From Variovorax beijingensis (GTDB lineage: Bacteria > Pseudomonadota > Gammaproteobacteria > Burkholderiales > Burkholderiaceae_C): a stretch of DNA of 64,000 nt. Location: NCBI RefSeq assembly GCF_007828835.1, contig NZ_VIVL01000007.1:273668-337667 (forward strand), given 5' to 3'. Each line of letters begins with the position of its first letter. The first letter of the stretch is position 1. Made by a program: the position numbers and the translations under genes. The notes beneath the pieces are model-generated. The model had not been told where the DNA came from. It made no database searches and saw only the letters and a program-made list of their open reading frames with translations. This document shows positions 17,659-26,648 of the stretch, one piece after another.

Positions 17659-18408
17659 ATGCCAGCACTGATGAAACCCTGGCCCTATCCGCGCTGGATC
17701 GCGCACCGCGGCGCCGGCAGGCTGGCGCCCGAGAACACACTGGCCGCTTTCCGGCTTGGCGCGGCGCACGGCTACCGCATGTTCGAGTGCGATGCGAAGC
17801 TCAGCGCCGACGACGTGGCCTTCCTCATGCACGACGCCACGCTCGAGCGCACCACCAACGGCCGCGGCACCGGTGGTGCGCAGCCCTGGAGCGCGCTGTC
17901 TCAGCTCGACGCCGGCGGCTGGCATTCGCGCGCCTTCGCGGGCGAACCGCTCGCCACGCTGGAGAACCTCGCGCGCTTCTGCCTGGCCAACGGCCACCTG
18001 CTCAACATCGAGATCAAGCCCACGCCGGGCACCGAGCGCGAAACCGGCGAAGCGGTGGCGCGGCTGGCGGCCCGGCTGTGGCAGGGCGCGGCCATACCGC
18101 CGCTGCTCACCTCGTTCCAGGCCGAATCGCTGGCGGGAGCGAAGGCGGTCCAGCCCGGGCTGCCGCGCGGGCTCCTGCTCGACACGCTGCGCGACGGCTG
18201 GCTGGCCGCGGCCACCGGCCTGGACTGCGCCGCGGTCGTCTGCAACCACGCGCTCTGGGACGCCGCCACCGTGGCGCAAGTGCACGGCGCGGGCATGCGC
18301 GCGCTGAGCTACACCGTCAATGACGAATGGGCCGCGCAGCGGCTCATTGAACTGGGCACCGACGGCATCATCACCGATCGGGTCGACCTGTTCAGCCCGG
18401 CCGGTTGA
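17659..18408 (+). CDS. ugpQ: Cytoplasmic glycerophosphodiester phosphodiesterase
   Basis: Hydrolyses imported glycerophosphodiesters to glycerol 3-phosphate and an alcohol. The 249-residue GDPD-family TIM barrel lacks a signal peptide, so it is the cytoplasmic UgpQ rather than periplasmic GlpQ. Visible catalytic and metal residues: HRGAGRLAPENT (His17 onward), E43-x-D45 in FECDAKLS, the second catalytic His58 in LMHDATLERTTNG, and NIEIKP at about 115-120. It is last in ugpBAECQ, which completes a scavenging route for phospholipid head groups. Confidence 0.95.
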   Translation: MPALMKPWPYPRWIAHRGAGRLAPENTLAAFRLGAAHGYRMFECDAKLSADDVAFLMHDATLERTTNGRGTGGAQPWSALSQLDAGGWHSRAFAGEPLATLENLARFCLANGHLLNIEIKPTPGTERETGEAVARLAARLWQGAAIPPLLTSFQAESLAGAKAVQPGLPRGLLLDTLRDGWLAAATGLDCAAVVCNHALWDAATVAQVHGAGMRALSYTVNDEWAAQRLIELGTDGIITDRVDLFSPAG

Positions 18409-18494
18409 CCGCTTCCCGCCGGCGCGGCCCGGCAGACACACGCTGTCACGCCCCCCGCCGCGGGCCGCAAATGGCGCCTTCTATGATGGCAGCC

Positions 18495-20933
18495 ATGCGT
18501 TCGATCCCCCGCCTGATGGCCTTCTGCCTGGCCGCCCTGCTGCTGATGTGCGGCGCCGCGACGGCCCAGCCGGGCACCAGCGGCGTCGGCGGCACCATCG
18601 CCGCTGCTGCCGCGGCCCCGACGCCCGAACCCACGGTGGCCGAGCTGCGCGCACAGTTCGCCAAGATCAGCACCGATGCCGATTCCACCGGGGACCTGCG
18701 CCAGCTGCTCGCACAGATCAACGACATCGGCACACAGGCCGACAAGTTCGTTGCCGCGCGCACCGGCGAGCTGGCCGACCTGAACGCCCGCCTCGGCGAG
18801 CTCGGCAATCCGCCGGCCGCGGGCGCCACCGAAGACCCCGACATCACGCGCCAGCGCGCCCGCCTCACGAAGGAGCGCAACGCGCTGGACGCCGACATCC
18901 GGCTCGCTCGGCTGCTGGCCATCGACGTGCGGCAGCGTGCCGCCGAACTGGTGACCCAGCGCCGCGCGCTTTTCGAGGCACAGATCACCGAGCGCGCGCC
19001 CTCGCCGCTCACCGGCGAGTTCTGGCGCGACCTGCAGGAAGCCTGGCCGAGCGACCTGGCGCGCCTGCAGGCCATGGCCTCCGACCTGCGCGACGGGTTC
19101 TCGCAGGCCATGCAGCAAGGCCCGCGCATGGCGGTGCTCTGGGCGCTGCTCCTGGCGGTGCTGTTCGCGGTGCTCGGCAACTGGGTGGCCGAGCATCTGC
19201 TGACGCGGATCGCCGCGCGGCTGCTGCCGGCGGGCCGGCTGCGGCGTTCGCTGCTGGTGATTGCCATCGTCGCGAGCCACGTGCTGCTGGTGGCCGTGGC
19301 GGCGCACGGCTTCGTGTGGGTGCTCGAGGAATACGCCACCTGGGAGCCGCAGGCGCGCAAGGCGATGCGTTCGATGGCGCAGGCGCTGGTGTTCATGGCC
19401 TTCGTCATCGGGCTGGGCCGCGGGCTGCTGGCCACGCGGCGGCCGTCGTGGCGGCTGCCGCCGATACCCGACGCCATGGCCACGCGCCTGGCGCCGCTGC
19501 CTTGGCTGGTTGCGGCGGTGGCGGCGCTGGCCTGGGCACCGGTGGAGATCAACGCGCTGGTGGAAGCAAGCTTTGCGGCCGTGGTGGCCACGCACGTGCT
19601 CACGGCGCTGGTGCTCACTGCGCTCGTTGGCGCGGTGCTCCATCGACTGAGGCCGCTGCGCGCCGATGCGCCGGACGCCGATCCGCCCGAGCGGCCGATG
19701 TGGGTGGGCCTGCTGGTGGCCTGCATCGGCGCGCTGATGGTGGCCATCTGGGTGCTGGTGGCCGTGGGCTACGTGGCGCTCGCGAGCTTCCTGGCCTCGC
19801 AGCTCACCTGGAGCGGCATCGTCGCGGCCGCCTTCTACGTGCTGTTCAAGTTTGCCGACGACGTCTTCATGGCCGGCGTGTCATCGCGCAGCACCTTCGG
19901 CCAGCGACTGCAGAAGAGCTTCGGGCTGGCGCCGCAGACGCTCGACCAGGCCGCCACCGTGCTCTCGGGCCTGAGCCGGGTGGCGCTGTTCTTCTACATG
20001 CTGATCGCACTGGCGGCACCGCTGGGCACCGGTCCCAGCGAAGTGTTCCAGCGCAGCGGCAAGTTCGGCACCGGCGTGAAGGTGGGCGAGTTCCAGCTGG
20101 TGCCGGGCGCCATCCTGAGCGCCGTGGCCGTGGCCGTGATCGGCTTCATCGTGCTCAGGGTGTTCAAGCGCTGGCTCGCGCGCAGCTACCTGCCCAGCAC
20201 TCAGTTCGAGCCGGGCATGCAGAGCTCGATCACCACGCTGCTGGGCTACGTGGGCGGCATCCTGGTGGTCGCGTTCTCGCTGTCGGCGCTGGGCATCGGC
20301 ATCGAGCGCATCGCGTGGGTGGCCAGCGCGCTGTCGGTGGGCATCGGCTTCGGCCTGCAGGCCATCGTGCAGAACTTCATCTCGGGCCTCATCCTGCTGG
20401 CCGAGCAGCCGGTGAAGGTGGGCGACTGGGTGGTGCTGGGCACCACCGAGGGCGACGTGCGGCGCATCAACGTGCGTGCCACGGAGATCCAGCTCGGAGA
20501 CCGCTCGACGGTGATCGTGCCGAACTCCGAGTTCATCACGAAGACCGTGCGCAACATGACGCTGACCAACGCGGAGGGTCGGGTGCTCATCCGGTTGCCG
20601 ATGCCGCTGACCACCAACGCGCAGCGCGTTCGCGAGCTCATCCTGGACGCATGCCGCGCACACGAGAGCGTGCTGGAAACGCCGGCGCCTTCGCTCACGC
20701 TCGAAGGCATCGAGGGCGGCCTGCTCATCTTCCAGGCCATTGCCTATGTGCCGAGCCCGCGCCTGGCGGGCAGCGTGCGCAGCGACCTGCTGTTCACCAT
20801 CCTGGAGCGGCTGGACGCGGAGCAGCTGCCGCTGATGCCGTATGCGGCGCCGCCTGCGCCAATGCCTGCGTCCGCGCCCACGCCGCACGCCGCGGACGGC
20901 GCCGGCCCGGCCGCCGCCACCCCGGCCGCCTAG
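18495..20933 (+). CDS. DUF3772/MscS-type mechanosensitive channel
   Basis: An approximately 812-residue large MscS-family channel. A signal sequence (MRSIPRLMAFCLAALLLMC, cleavage near GAATA) leads to a periplasmic helical DUF3772 region (about 40-200), several membrane helices (about 205-560), then the MscS pore and beta domain: GFGLQAIVQNFISGLILLAEQP matches the pore helix, and VIVPNSEF the Sm-fold. A low-complexity Ala/Pro tail ends it. The start is uncertain: 18471, 18486 and 18495 are all in frame and none has a strong ribosome site; 18495 gives the best signal peptide. Probably protects against hypo-osmotic shock. It stands 125 bases before flhB. Confidence 0.88.
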   Translation: MRSIPRLMAFCLAALLLMCGAATAQPGTSGVGGTIAAAAAAPTPEPTVAELRAQFAKISTDADSTGDLRQLLAQINDIGTQADKFVAARTGELADLNARLGELGNPPAAGATEDPDITRQRARLTKERNALDADIRLARLLAIDVRQRAAELVTQRRALFEAQITERAPSPLTGEFWRDLQEAWPSDLARLQAMASDLRDGFSQAMQQGPRMAVLWALLLAVLFAVLGNWVAEHLLTRIAARLLPAGRLRRSLLVIAIVASHVLLVAVAAHGFVWVLEEYATWEPQARKAMRSMAQALVFMAFVIGLGRGLLATRRPSWRLPPIPDAMATRLAPLPWLVAAVAALAWAPVEINALVEASFAAVVATHVLTALVLTALVGAVLHRLRPLRADAPDADPPERPMWVGLLVACIGALMVAIWVLVAVGYVALASFLASQLTWSGIVAAAFYVLFKFADDVFMAGVSSRSTFGQRLQKSFGLAPQTLDQAATVLSGLSRVALFFYMLIALAAPLGTGPSEVFQRSGKFGTGVKVGEFQLVPGAILSAVAVAVIGFIVLRVFKRWLARSYLPSTQFEPGMQSSITTLLGYVGGILVVAFSLSALGIGIERIAWVASALSVGIGFGLQAIVQNFISGLILLAEQPVKVGDWVVLGTTEGDVRRINVRATEIQLGDRSTVIVPNSEFITKTVRNMTLTNAEGRVLIRLPMPLTTNAQRVRELILDACRAHESVLETPAPSLTLEGIEGGLLIFQAIAYVPSPRLAGSVRSDLLFTILERLDAEQLPLMPYAAPPAPMPASAPTPHAADGAGPAAATPAA

Positions 20934-20956
20934 GCGCCGCACCGATCGTCCAAGCA

Positions 20957-20972
20957 GCGGGCGAATGCCCGC
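20957..20972 (+). other. Short GC stem-loop between the MscS gene and flhB
   Basis: GCGGGC-GAAT-GCCCGC forms a six-pair stem 24 bases after the channel gene stop. No U-run follows (CTGATCGATC), so it may only weaken read-through. The remaining bases to 21058 should contain the flhB promoter, which would be expected to be FlhDC-dependent, but I cannot identify the boxes by eye. Confidence 0.35.
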
Positions 20973-21058
20973 GCTGATCGATCAATTGTCCGGAGGCTCC
21001 CAAACCAACAATCAGCCATGAGCAGGCGTGCTGTCGCCAACGCTCGCCCGGAGCATCA

Positions 21059-22207
21059 ATGGCTGAAGAAAGCGACCTCGAAAAAACCGAACCCGCCTCA
21101 CCGCAGCGCCTCGAAAAGGCGCGCGAGCAAGGGGACGTGGCGCGGTCGCGCGAGCTCGCGACCTTCGTGCTGCTGGGCACCGCCGTCGCCGGCCTGTGGC
21201 TCACGGCCGATTCGCTGGGGGCCACCCTGCGCGGCGCACTGGCCCAGGGGATGCACTTCGACCGCGCCGCGGCATTCGACCCTTCCCACATGCTGGCGCG
21301 CGCCGGGCTCATGGGCCAGCAGGCGCTGCTCGCGCTTGCGCCGCTGTTCGGCATGATGCTGGTGGCAGCCCTGGCGGCGCCGCTGATGCTCGGCGGCTGG
21401 CTGCTCTCGGCCAAGGCCCTGGCGCCCAAGTTCAGCAAGCTCGATCCGGTGGCCGGCGTGGGCCGCATGTTTTCCGCGCAGGCCCTGTCGGAGCTGTTCA
21501 AGGCGCTGGCCAAGTCGCTGCTGATCGGCGGCGTGGCCTGGCTGGTGATCATGGGCAACGTGAACGAGGTCTCGGCACTGATGGCGCAGTCGGAGCGCGC
21601 CGCGCTGCCGCAGATGATCGTGCTGGTGGCGCACAACTGCGCACTGATCGCCTCCGCGCTGTTCCTGGTGGCGCTGGTCGACGTTCCCTACCAGCTGTGG
21701 AGCTACCACCGCAAGCTGCGCATGTCGCGCGAAGACCTGCGCCAGGAGCACAAGGAAAGCGAGGGCGATCCGCACGTCAAGGCGCAGATCCGCCGCCAGC
21801 AGCAGCAGGTGGCGCGCCGGCGGATGATGTCCGAGGTGCCGAAGGCCGACATCGTGGTGACCAACCCCACGCACTTCGCGGTGGCGCTCAAGTATGTGGA
21901 CCACGACATGCGCGCACCGCGCGTGGTGGCCAAGGGCAGCGACCTGATGGCCGCGCGCATCCGCGAGATCGCGCGCGAGAACAAGGTCGCGATCCTCGAG
22001 GCGCCGCCGCTCACGCGCGCACTCTTCAAGCACACCCGGCTCGGCGACGAGATCCCGGCCGGCCTCTACACCGCGGTGGCCGAGGTGCTGGCCTGGGTCT
22101 ACCAGCTCAAGCGCTGGCAAAGCGAAGGCGGTGAAGCGCCGCGCACGCCGGCCGACCTGCCGATCCCCGAATCGCTCGAATACTCGCCGAAGACTGCCGC
22201 CGCATGA
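21059..22207 (+). CDS. flhB: Flagellar export gate protein and substrate-specificity switch FlhB
   Basis: A 382-residue inner-membrane protein of the flagellar type III export apparatus. Four membrane helices lie between about 35 and 215, followed by a cytoplasmic domain with the autocleavage site N269-P270-T271-H272 (TNPTHFAVALKY). Cleavage between N and P lets the machine change from rod/hook to filament export when FliK signals. The N-terminal EKTEPASPQRLEKAREQG is classic FlhB. CGGAG lies seven bases before the ATG. The stop overlaps flhA (ATGA). A separate FlhB-tail gene occurs at 39546-39839. Confidence 0.98.
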   Translation: MAEESDLEKTEPASPQRLEKAREQGDVARSRELATFVLLGTAVAGLWLTADSLGATLRGALAQGMHFDRAAAFDPSHMLARAGLMGQQALLALAPLFGMMLVAALAAPLMLGGWLLSAKALAPKFSKLDPVAGVGRMFSAQALSELFKALAKSLLIGGVAWLVIMGNVNEVSALMAQSERAALPQMIVLVAHNCALIASALFLVALVDVPYQLWSYHRKLRMSREDLRQEHKESEGDPHVKAQIRRQQQQVARRRMMSEVPKADIVVTNPTHFAVALKYVDHDMRAPRVVAKGSDLMAARIREIARENKVAILEAPPLTRALFKHTRLGDEIPAGLYTAVAEVLAWVYQLKRWQSEGGEAPRTPADLPIPESLEYSPKTAAA

Positions 22208-24297
22208 ACGCCATGGCCACCCTCACGCGCCTGCAGGCGCAGCTGTTCTCCGGCACCCAGTGGAAGGGCCTCGCCGGTCCCATCCTGATCGTGCTGATCC
22301 TGAGCATGATGGTGCTGCCGCTGCCGCCCTTCCTGCTGGACCTGCTGTTCACCTTCAACATCGCGATGTCGGTGATGGTGCTGCTGGTGAGCATGTACAC
22401 CATGAAGGCGCTGGACTTCGCGGCCTTCCCGGCCGTGCTGTTGTTCTCGACGCTGCTGCGCCTGTCGCTCAACGTGGCCTCCACGCGCGTGGTGCTGATG
22501 CACGGCCACACCGGGCCGGACGCGGCGGGCAAGGTGATCGAGGCCTTCGGCCACTTCCTGGTGGGCGGCAACTTCGCGGTCGGCGTGATGGTGTTCATCA
22601 TCCTGGTGCTGATCAACTTCATGGTCATCACCAAGGGCGCGGGACGCATCGCCGAGGTCGGCGCGCGCTTCATGCTCGACGCCATGCCCGGCAAGCAGAT
22701 GGCGATCGACGCCGACCTGAACGCCGGCCTGATCGGCGAGGAGGTGGCGCGCAAGCGCCGCCAGGAAGTCGCGCAGGAAGCCGACTTCTACGGCTCGATG
22801 GACGGCGCCAGCAAGTTCGTGCGCGGCGACGCGATTGCCGGCCTGCTGATCATGGTGATCAACATCATCGGCGGGCTGGTGGTGGGCATGCTGCAGCACG
22901 GGCTGGACTTCGGCACCGCCGGCACGACCTACACGCTGCTGGCCATCGGCGACGGTCTGGTGGCGCAGATTCCGGCGCTGGTGATCTCGACCGCCGCGGG
23001 CGTGATCGTCTCGCGCGTCACCACCGACGAAGACGTGGGCCGCCAGCTGACCGGCCAGCTGTTCTCCAATCCGCAGGTGCTGTTCCTCACGGCCGGCCTG
23101 ATCGGCCTGATGGGGATGATCCCCGGCATGCCGAACCTGGCCTTCCTGCTGATCGCGGGCGGCCTGGCGTGGCTCGGCCGGCGCATGCTCGGGCGCGCGC
23201 CGCAGGCCGCTGCCGAACAGGCCGCCGCAGCCCAGGCTGCGGCCATGCCGTCGGCCGAGGCGCCCGAAGCGACCTGGGACGACGTGGCGCTGGTCGACCC
23301 GCTGGGCATGGAGGTCGGCTACCGGCTGATCCCGCTGGTGGACCAGACGCAGAACGGCGAACTGCTGGGCCGCATCAAGAGCATCCGCAAGAAGGTGGCC
23401 CAGGAGATCGGCTTCCTGGCGCCGGTGGTCCACATCCGCGACAACCTGGAAATCCCGCCCAACACCTACGTGATCAGCCTGAAGGGCGTCGAGATCGGCC
23501 GCGGCGAGGCTTTCCCCAACCAGTGGATGGCCATCAACCCCGGCCAGGTGAGCGGCACCCTGCCCGGCACGCCGACGCAGGACCCGGCCTTCCACCTGCC
23601 CGCGGTGTGGATCGACGCCAGCCTGCGCCAGGAGGCTCAGGTGCTCGGCTACACGGTGGTCGATGCCTGCACGGTCATGGCCACGCACCTGAACCACCTG
23701 ATTCAGACCCACGCCGCCGAGCTGCTCGGCCGCCAGGAAGTGCAGCAGCTGCTCGACCAGATCGGCAAGACCGCGCCCAAGCTCACCGAGGACCTGGTGC
23801 CCAAGATCATCTCGCTGAGCACGCTGCACAAGGTGCTGCAGAACCTGCTCGACGAAGAGGTGCCGATCCGCGACATGCGCACCATCCTCGACGTGATGGC
23901 CGAGCACGCGCCCACCGTCAAGGACGCCGCCGAACTCACCTCGCTCACGCGCCTGGCGCTTGGCCGCGCGATCACGCAGCAGCTGTTCCCGGGCGATTCC
24001 GAACTGCAGGTGATCGGCCTGGACGGCGCGCTCGACGGCGTGCTGCAGCAGGCGCTCACCAACAACAACGGCATCGAGCCGGGGCTTGCCAACAGCCTCA
24101 TGCAGCAGACCCGCGCGGCCATCGCGCGCCAGGAACAGCTGGGCCTGGCGCCGGTGCTGGTCGTCCAGCATTCGCTGCGCGTGCTGCTCTCGCGCTTCCT
24201 GCGCCGCAGCTTCCGCCAGCTCAAGGTTCTCTCGCATGCAGAGATTCCTGACACCCGCCACATCAAGATCACCGCCACCATCGGAGGAAGAGTTTGA
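22204..24297 (+). CDS. flhA: Flagellar export gate protein FlhA
   Basis: A 697-residue central export-gate protein forming the nonameric cytoplasmic ring that receives chaperone-substrate complexes and uses the proton gradient. The N-terminal half has eight membrane helices with the FHIPEP-family signature LLRLSLNVASTRVVL (about 81-95). A short Ala-rich linker (about 335-360) leads to the cytoplasmic domain, which contains IRDNLEIPPNTYVISLKGVE. It overlaps flhB by four bases and its stop shares three bases with the TTG start of flhF. Confidence 0.98.
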   Translation: MNAMATLTRLQAQLFSGTQWKGLAGPILIVLILSMMVLPLPPFLLDLLFTFNIAMSVMVLLVSMYTMKALDFAAFPAVLLFSTLLRLSLNVASTRVVLMHGHTGPDAAGKVIEAFGHFLVGGNFAVGVMVFIILVLINFMVITKGAGRIAEVGARFMLDAMPGKQMAIDADLNAGLIGEEVARKRRQEVAQEADFYGSMDGASKFVRGDAIAGLLIMVINIIGGLVVGMLQHGLDFGTAGTTYTLLAIGDGLVAQIPALVISTAAGVIVSRVTTDEDVGRQLTGQLFSNPQVLFLTAGLIGLMGMIPGMPNLAFLLIAGGLAWLGRRMLGRAPQAAAEQAAAAQAAAMPSAEAPEATWDDVALVDPLGMEVGYRLIPLVDQTQNGELLGRIKSIRKKVAQEIGFLAPVVHIRDNLEIPPNTYVISLKGVEIGRGEAFPNQWMAINPGQVSGTLPGTPTQDPAFHLPAVWIDASLRQEAQVLGYTVVDACTVMATHLNHLIQTHAAELLGRQEVQQLLDQIGKTAPKLTEDLVPKIISLSTLHKVLQNLLDEEVPIRDMRTILDVMAEHAPTVKDAAELTSLTRLALGRAITQQLFPGDSELQVIGLDGALDGVLQQALTNNNGIEPGLANSLMQQTRAAIARQEQLGLAPVLVVQHSLRVLLSRFLRRSFRQLKVLSHAEIPDTRHIKITATIGGRV

Positions 24298-26648
24298 ACA
24301 TCCCGACAGACGTCCGCACCAGCGCGCGCAAGTTCGTCGCGCCCACCAGCCGGGAAGCGCTGCGCCTCGCGCGCCAGGCGCTCGGCGACGAAGCCATCGT
24401 GCTGACCAACCGCGTGACCGCCGAAGGCGTCGAGATCGTGGCCATGGTGCAGGAGGACGTGGAGGAAGTGCGCGCGAGCGCGGCCGCCGCGCCGCCGGCA
24501 CCCCAGCCATTGCCGGCAGCCATGGCGGCTCCCACGCTCGCCATGGCCTCCATCGCGGCGCCTGCCGCAGCCCCCGCCCCCCTGGCCGCGGACAGCGTGC
24601 TCGGCGAACTCCATTCGATGCGCTGCATGATCGAGGAGCAGCTCGCCGGCGTGGCATGGAACGAGAAGCAGCGGCGCGATCCGATGCGCGGGCGCCTGCT
24701 GCGCACGCTGCTGGGCGCCGGCTTCAGCGCCCGCCTCTCCAAGGCCATGCTGGAGCACCTGCCCACGGGCCAGAGCTACGCCCAGGGCATGGCCTTCGTG
24801 CGCTCCGAACTGATCCGCACGCTGCCGGTGCACGAGGACGAGGACGCGCTGCTGGCGCAGGGCGGCGTCTATGCGCTGATGGGACCCACCGGCGTCGGCA
24901 AGACCACCACCACGGCCAAGCTCGCGGCGCGCTGCGTGATGCGCTTCGGCGCGGACAAGCTCGCGCTCGTCACCACCGACAGCTACCGCATCGGCGCCTA
25001 CGAGCAGCTGCGCATCTACGGCCAGATCCTCAACGTGCCGGTCTACGCCGTGAAGGACGCGGCCGACCTGCACCTGGTGCTGCAGGACCTGCAGGGCAAG
25101 CACATGGTGCTGATCGATACCGTCGGCATGAGCCAGCGCGACCGCGCCGTGTCCGACCAGATCGCGATGCTCTGCAGCAGCCAGCGGCCGGTGAAGCGGC
25201 TGCTGCTGCTCAACGCCACGAGCCATGGCGACACGCTCAACGAGGTGGTGCACGCCTACCGGCACGGCAGCGGCAGCGATCTCGCGGGCTGCATCTTCAC
25301 CAAGGTCGACGAGGCCACGCATCCCGGCGCGCTGATCGACACCGTGATCCGCCACCGCCTGCCGGTGCATTACGTCTCCAGCGGCCAGAAGGTGCCCGAG
25401 AACCTGATGCGCGCCGACCGCACCCAGCTGGTGGACAGTGCGTTCCAGGCCAACAGCCGCAGCGCGCTGTTCGTGCCCGGCGAAGGCGACCTGCAGGACG
25501 GATCGGCGAATGCCGAGGCTTCCGCGGCCCACGCGGAGGCCGAACGCCAGCGGCTGCAGTACCGGCAGCTGATCCGCGCCATGGCGCACGACGCGCAGGA
25601 AGTGGCCGCCGCGGCCTCGGCACTCGCGGCCGCGCCGCTCGGATTCGAGCAGGCGCGCACGCTCTGGCGGATGGCCGCCGACGAGAACGTGAGCCACAAG
25701 GCGGTGCTGCAGGCGCTCATGGCGCATGCGGCGAGCGAGATCGGCGCCAGCTGCGACACCCACGTGCTGGCGCTCAGCGGCCAGGTCGGGCTCAAGTCCG
25801 ACGAAGGCGGCGATGCCTACCAGTGCCAGGGCAGCCTGCTGCTGTCCGACCGCGGCGGGCAGCCGCTCGCGGCGCCCAACCAGTGGCTCTCGACCACCGC
25901 GACCCGCAGCCCCGCCGACCCCACGCGCAAGCCAGGCGTGCGGCAGGTGCAGTGGTTGCGCCAGCAGGACTTCGGCAAGGCCGTGGTGCACATGCTGCCG
26001 CGGCTGCCCGCGGCCGAGCTCATGCTGCAGTGGCAGGTGCAGCGCCAGCAATGGATGGCGCGCGCGCCGGGCTCCACGGCGGTGACCGATCCGCGCACCG
26101 GCGAATACGCCACGCTGACCGGCCTGGACTTCGATTTCGGCGATGCGCGCGCCGTGGTCTTCAAGGGCCGCGCCGCGCTGCAATCGGTGGCCGAGGCGCG
26201 CGTCACGCTGCGCACCGACGGCGGCCTGCCCGGCCTGCGCTGCATTGCCACGCGCCTGACCGATGCGCGCAGCCACAAGGTGCTGGCTCAAAGCTACGCG
26301 CTCACCAACATCGGCCGCGACATCGCGTCGCAGCAGCTCGCGCAGTGGCAGGGCTGGGCCGCCGAGGCCGAGCCCTGCCTGCGCCTGCTGCGCCAAGGCC
26401 TTTCGGTGCTGGGCGGGCTTGGCGAGGCGGGCGATCCGCACATGATGAAGCGCCTGCTCATCGCAGGCCAGGTGACCACCACCGTCTGGCGCCTGCAGCA
26501 GGCCGGCGGCGACTGGGCCGGCCGCACCCGCGCGCTGCTGTCGCAGCTGACCGGCCGGCCCGCGCGGCCCGGCCGCCCCGTGTCGGGCAACGTGCTGTAC
26601 GCCGGCGTGGGCAAGCTGTTCTTCCTGCTGGAGGCGCTGGACACGTGA
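24294..26648 (+). CDS. flhF: SRP-type GTPase FlhF with long C-terminal extension
   Basis: FlhF is an SRP-family GTPase that sets where (often a pole) and how many flagella are built. Residues 1-55 are the B domain, 60-100 a linker, and about 110-395 the N and G domains: GPTGVGKTT at 197-205, TTDSYRIGAYEQL at about 227-239, VLIDTVGM at 272-279 (DTVGM rather than DTAGM), and FTKVDE. At 784 residues it is nearly twice the usual 400-500: residues 400-784 form an additional part that I do not recognise. The start is TTG at 24294, with GGAGG seven bases before it, overlapping the flhA stop. The C-terminal stop overlaps flhG (GTGA). Confidence 0.93.
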   Translation: MNIPTDVRTSARKFVAPTSREALRLARQALGDEAIVLTNRVTAEGVEIVAMVQEDVEEVRASAAAAPPAPQPLPAAMAAPTLAMASIAAPAAAPAPLAADSVLGELHSMRCMIEEQLAGVAWNEKQRRDPMRGRLLRTLLGAGFSARLSKAMLEHLPTGQSYAQGMAFVRSELIRTLPVHEDEDALLAQGGVYALMGPTGVGKTTTTAKLAARCVMRFGADKLALVTTDSYRIGAYEQLRIYGQILNVPVYAVKDAADLHLVLQDLQGKHMVLIDTVGMSQRDRAVSDQIAMLCSSQRPVKRLLLLNATSHGDTLNEVVHAYRHGSGSDLAGCIFTKVDEATHPGALIDTVIRHRLPVHYVSSGQKVPENLMRADRTQLVDSAFQANSRSALFVPGEGDLQDGSANAEASAAHAEAERQRLQYRQLIRAMAHDAQEVAAAASALAAAPLGFEQARTLWRMAADENVSHKAVLQALMAHAASEIGASCDTHVLALSGQVGLKSDEGGDAYQCQGSLLLSDRGGQPLAAPNQWLSTTATRSPADPTRKPGVRQVQWLRQQDFGKAVVHMLPRLPAAELMLQWQVQRQQWMARAPGSTAVTDPRTGEYATLTGLDFDFGDARAVVFKGRAALQSVAEARVTLRTDGGLPGLRCIATRLTDARSHKVLAQSYALTNIGRDIASQQLAQWQGWAAEAEPCLRLLRQGLSVLGGLGEAGDPHMMKRLLIAGQVTTTVWRLQQAGGDWAGRTRALLSQLTGRPARPGRPVSGNVLYAGVGKLFFLLEALDT

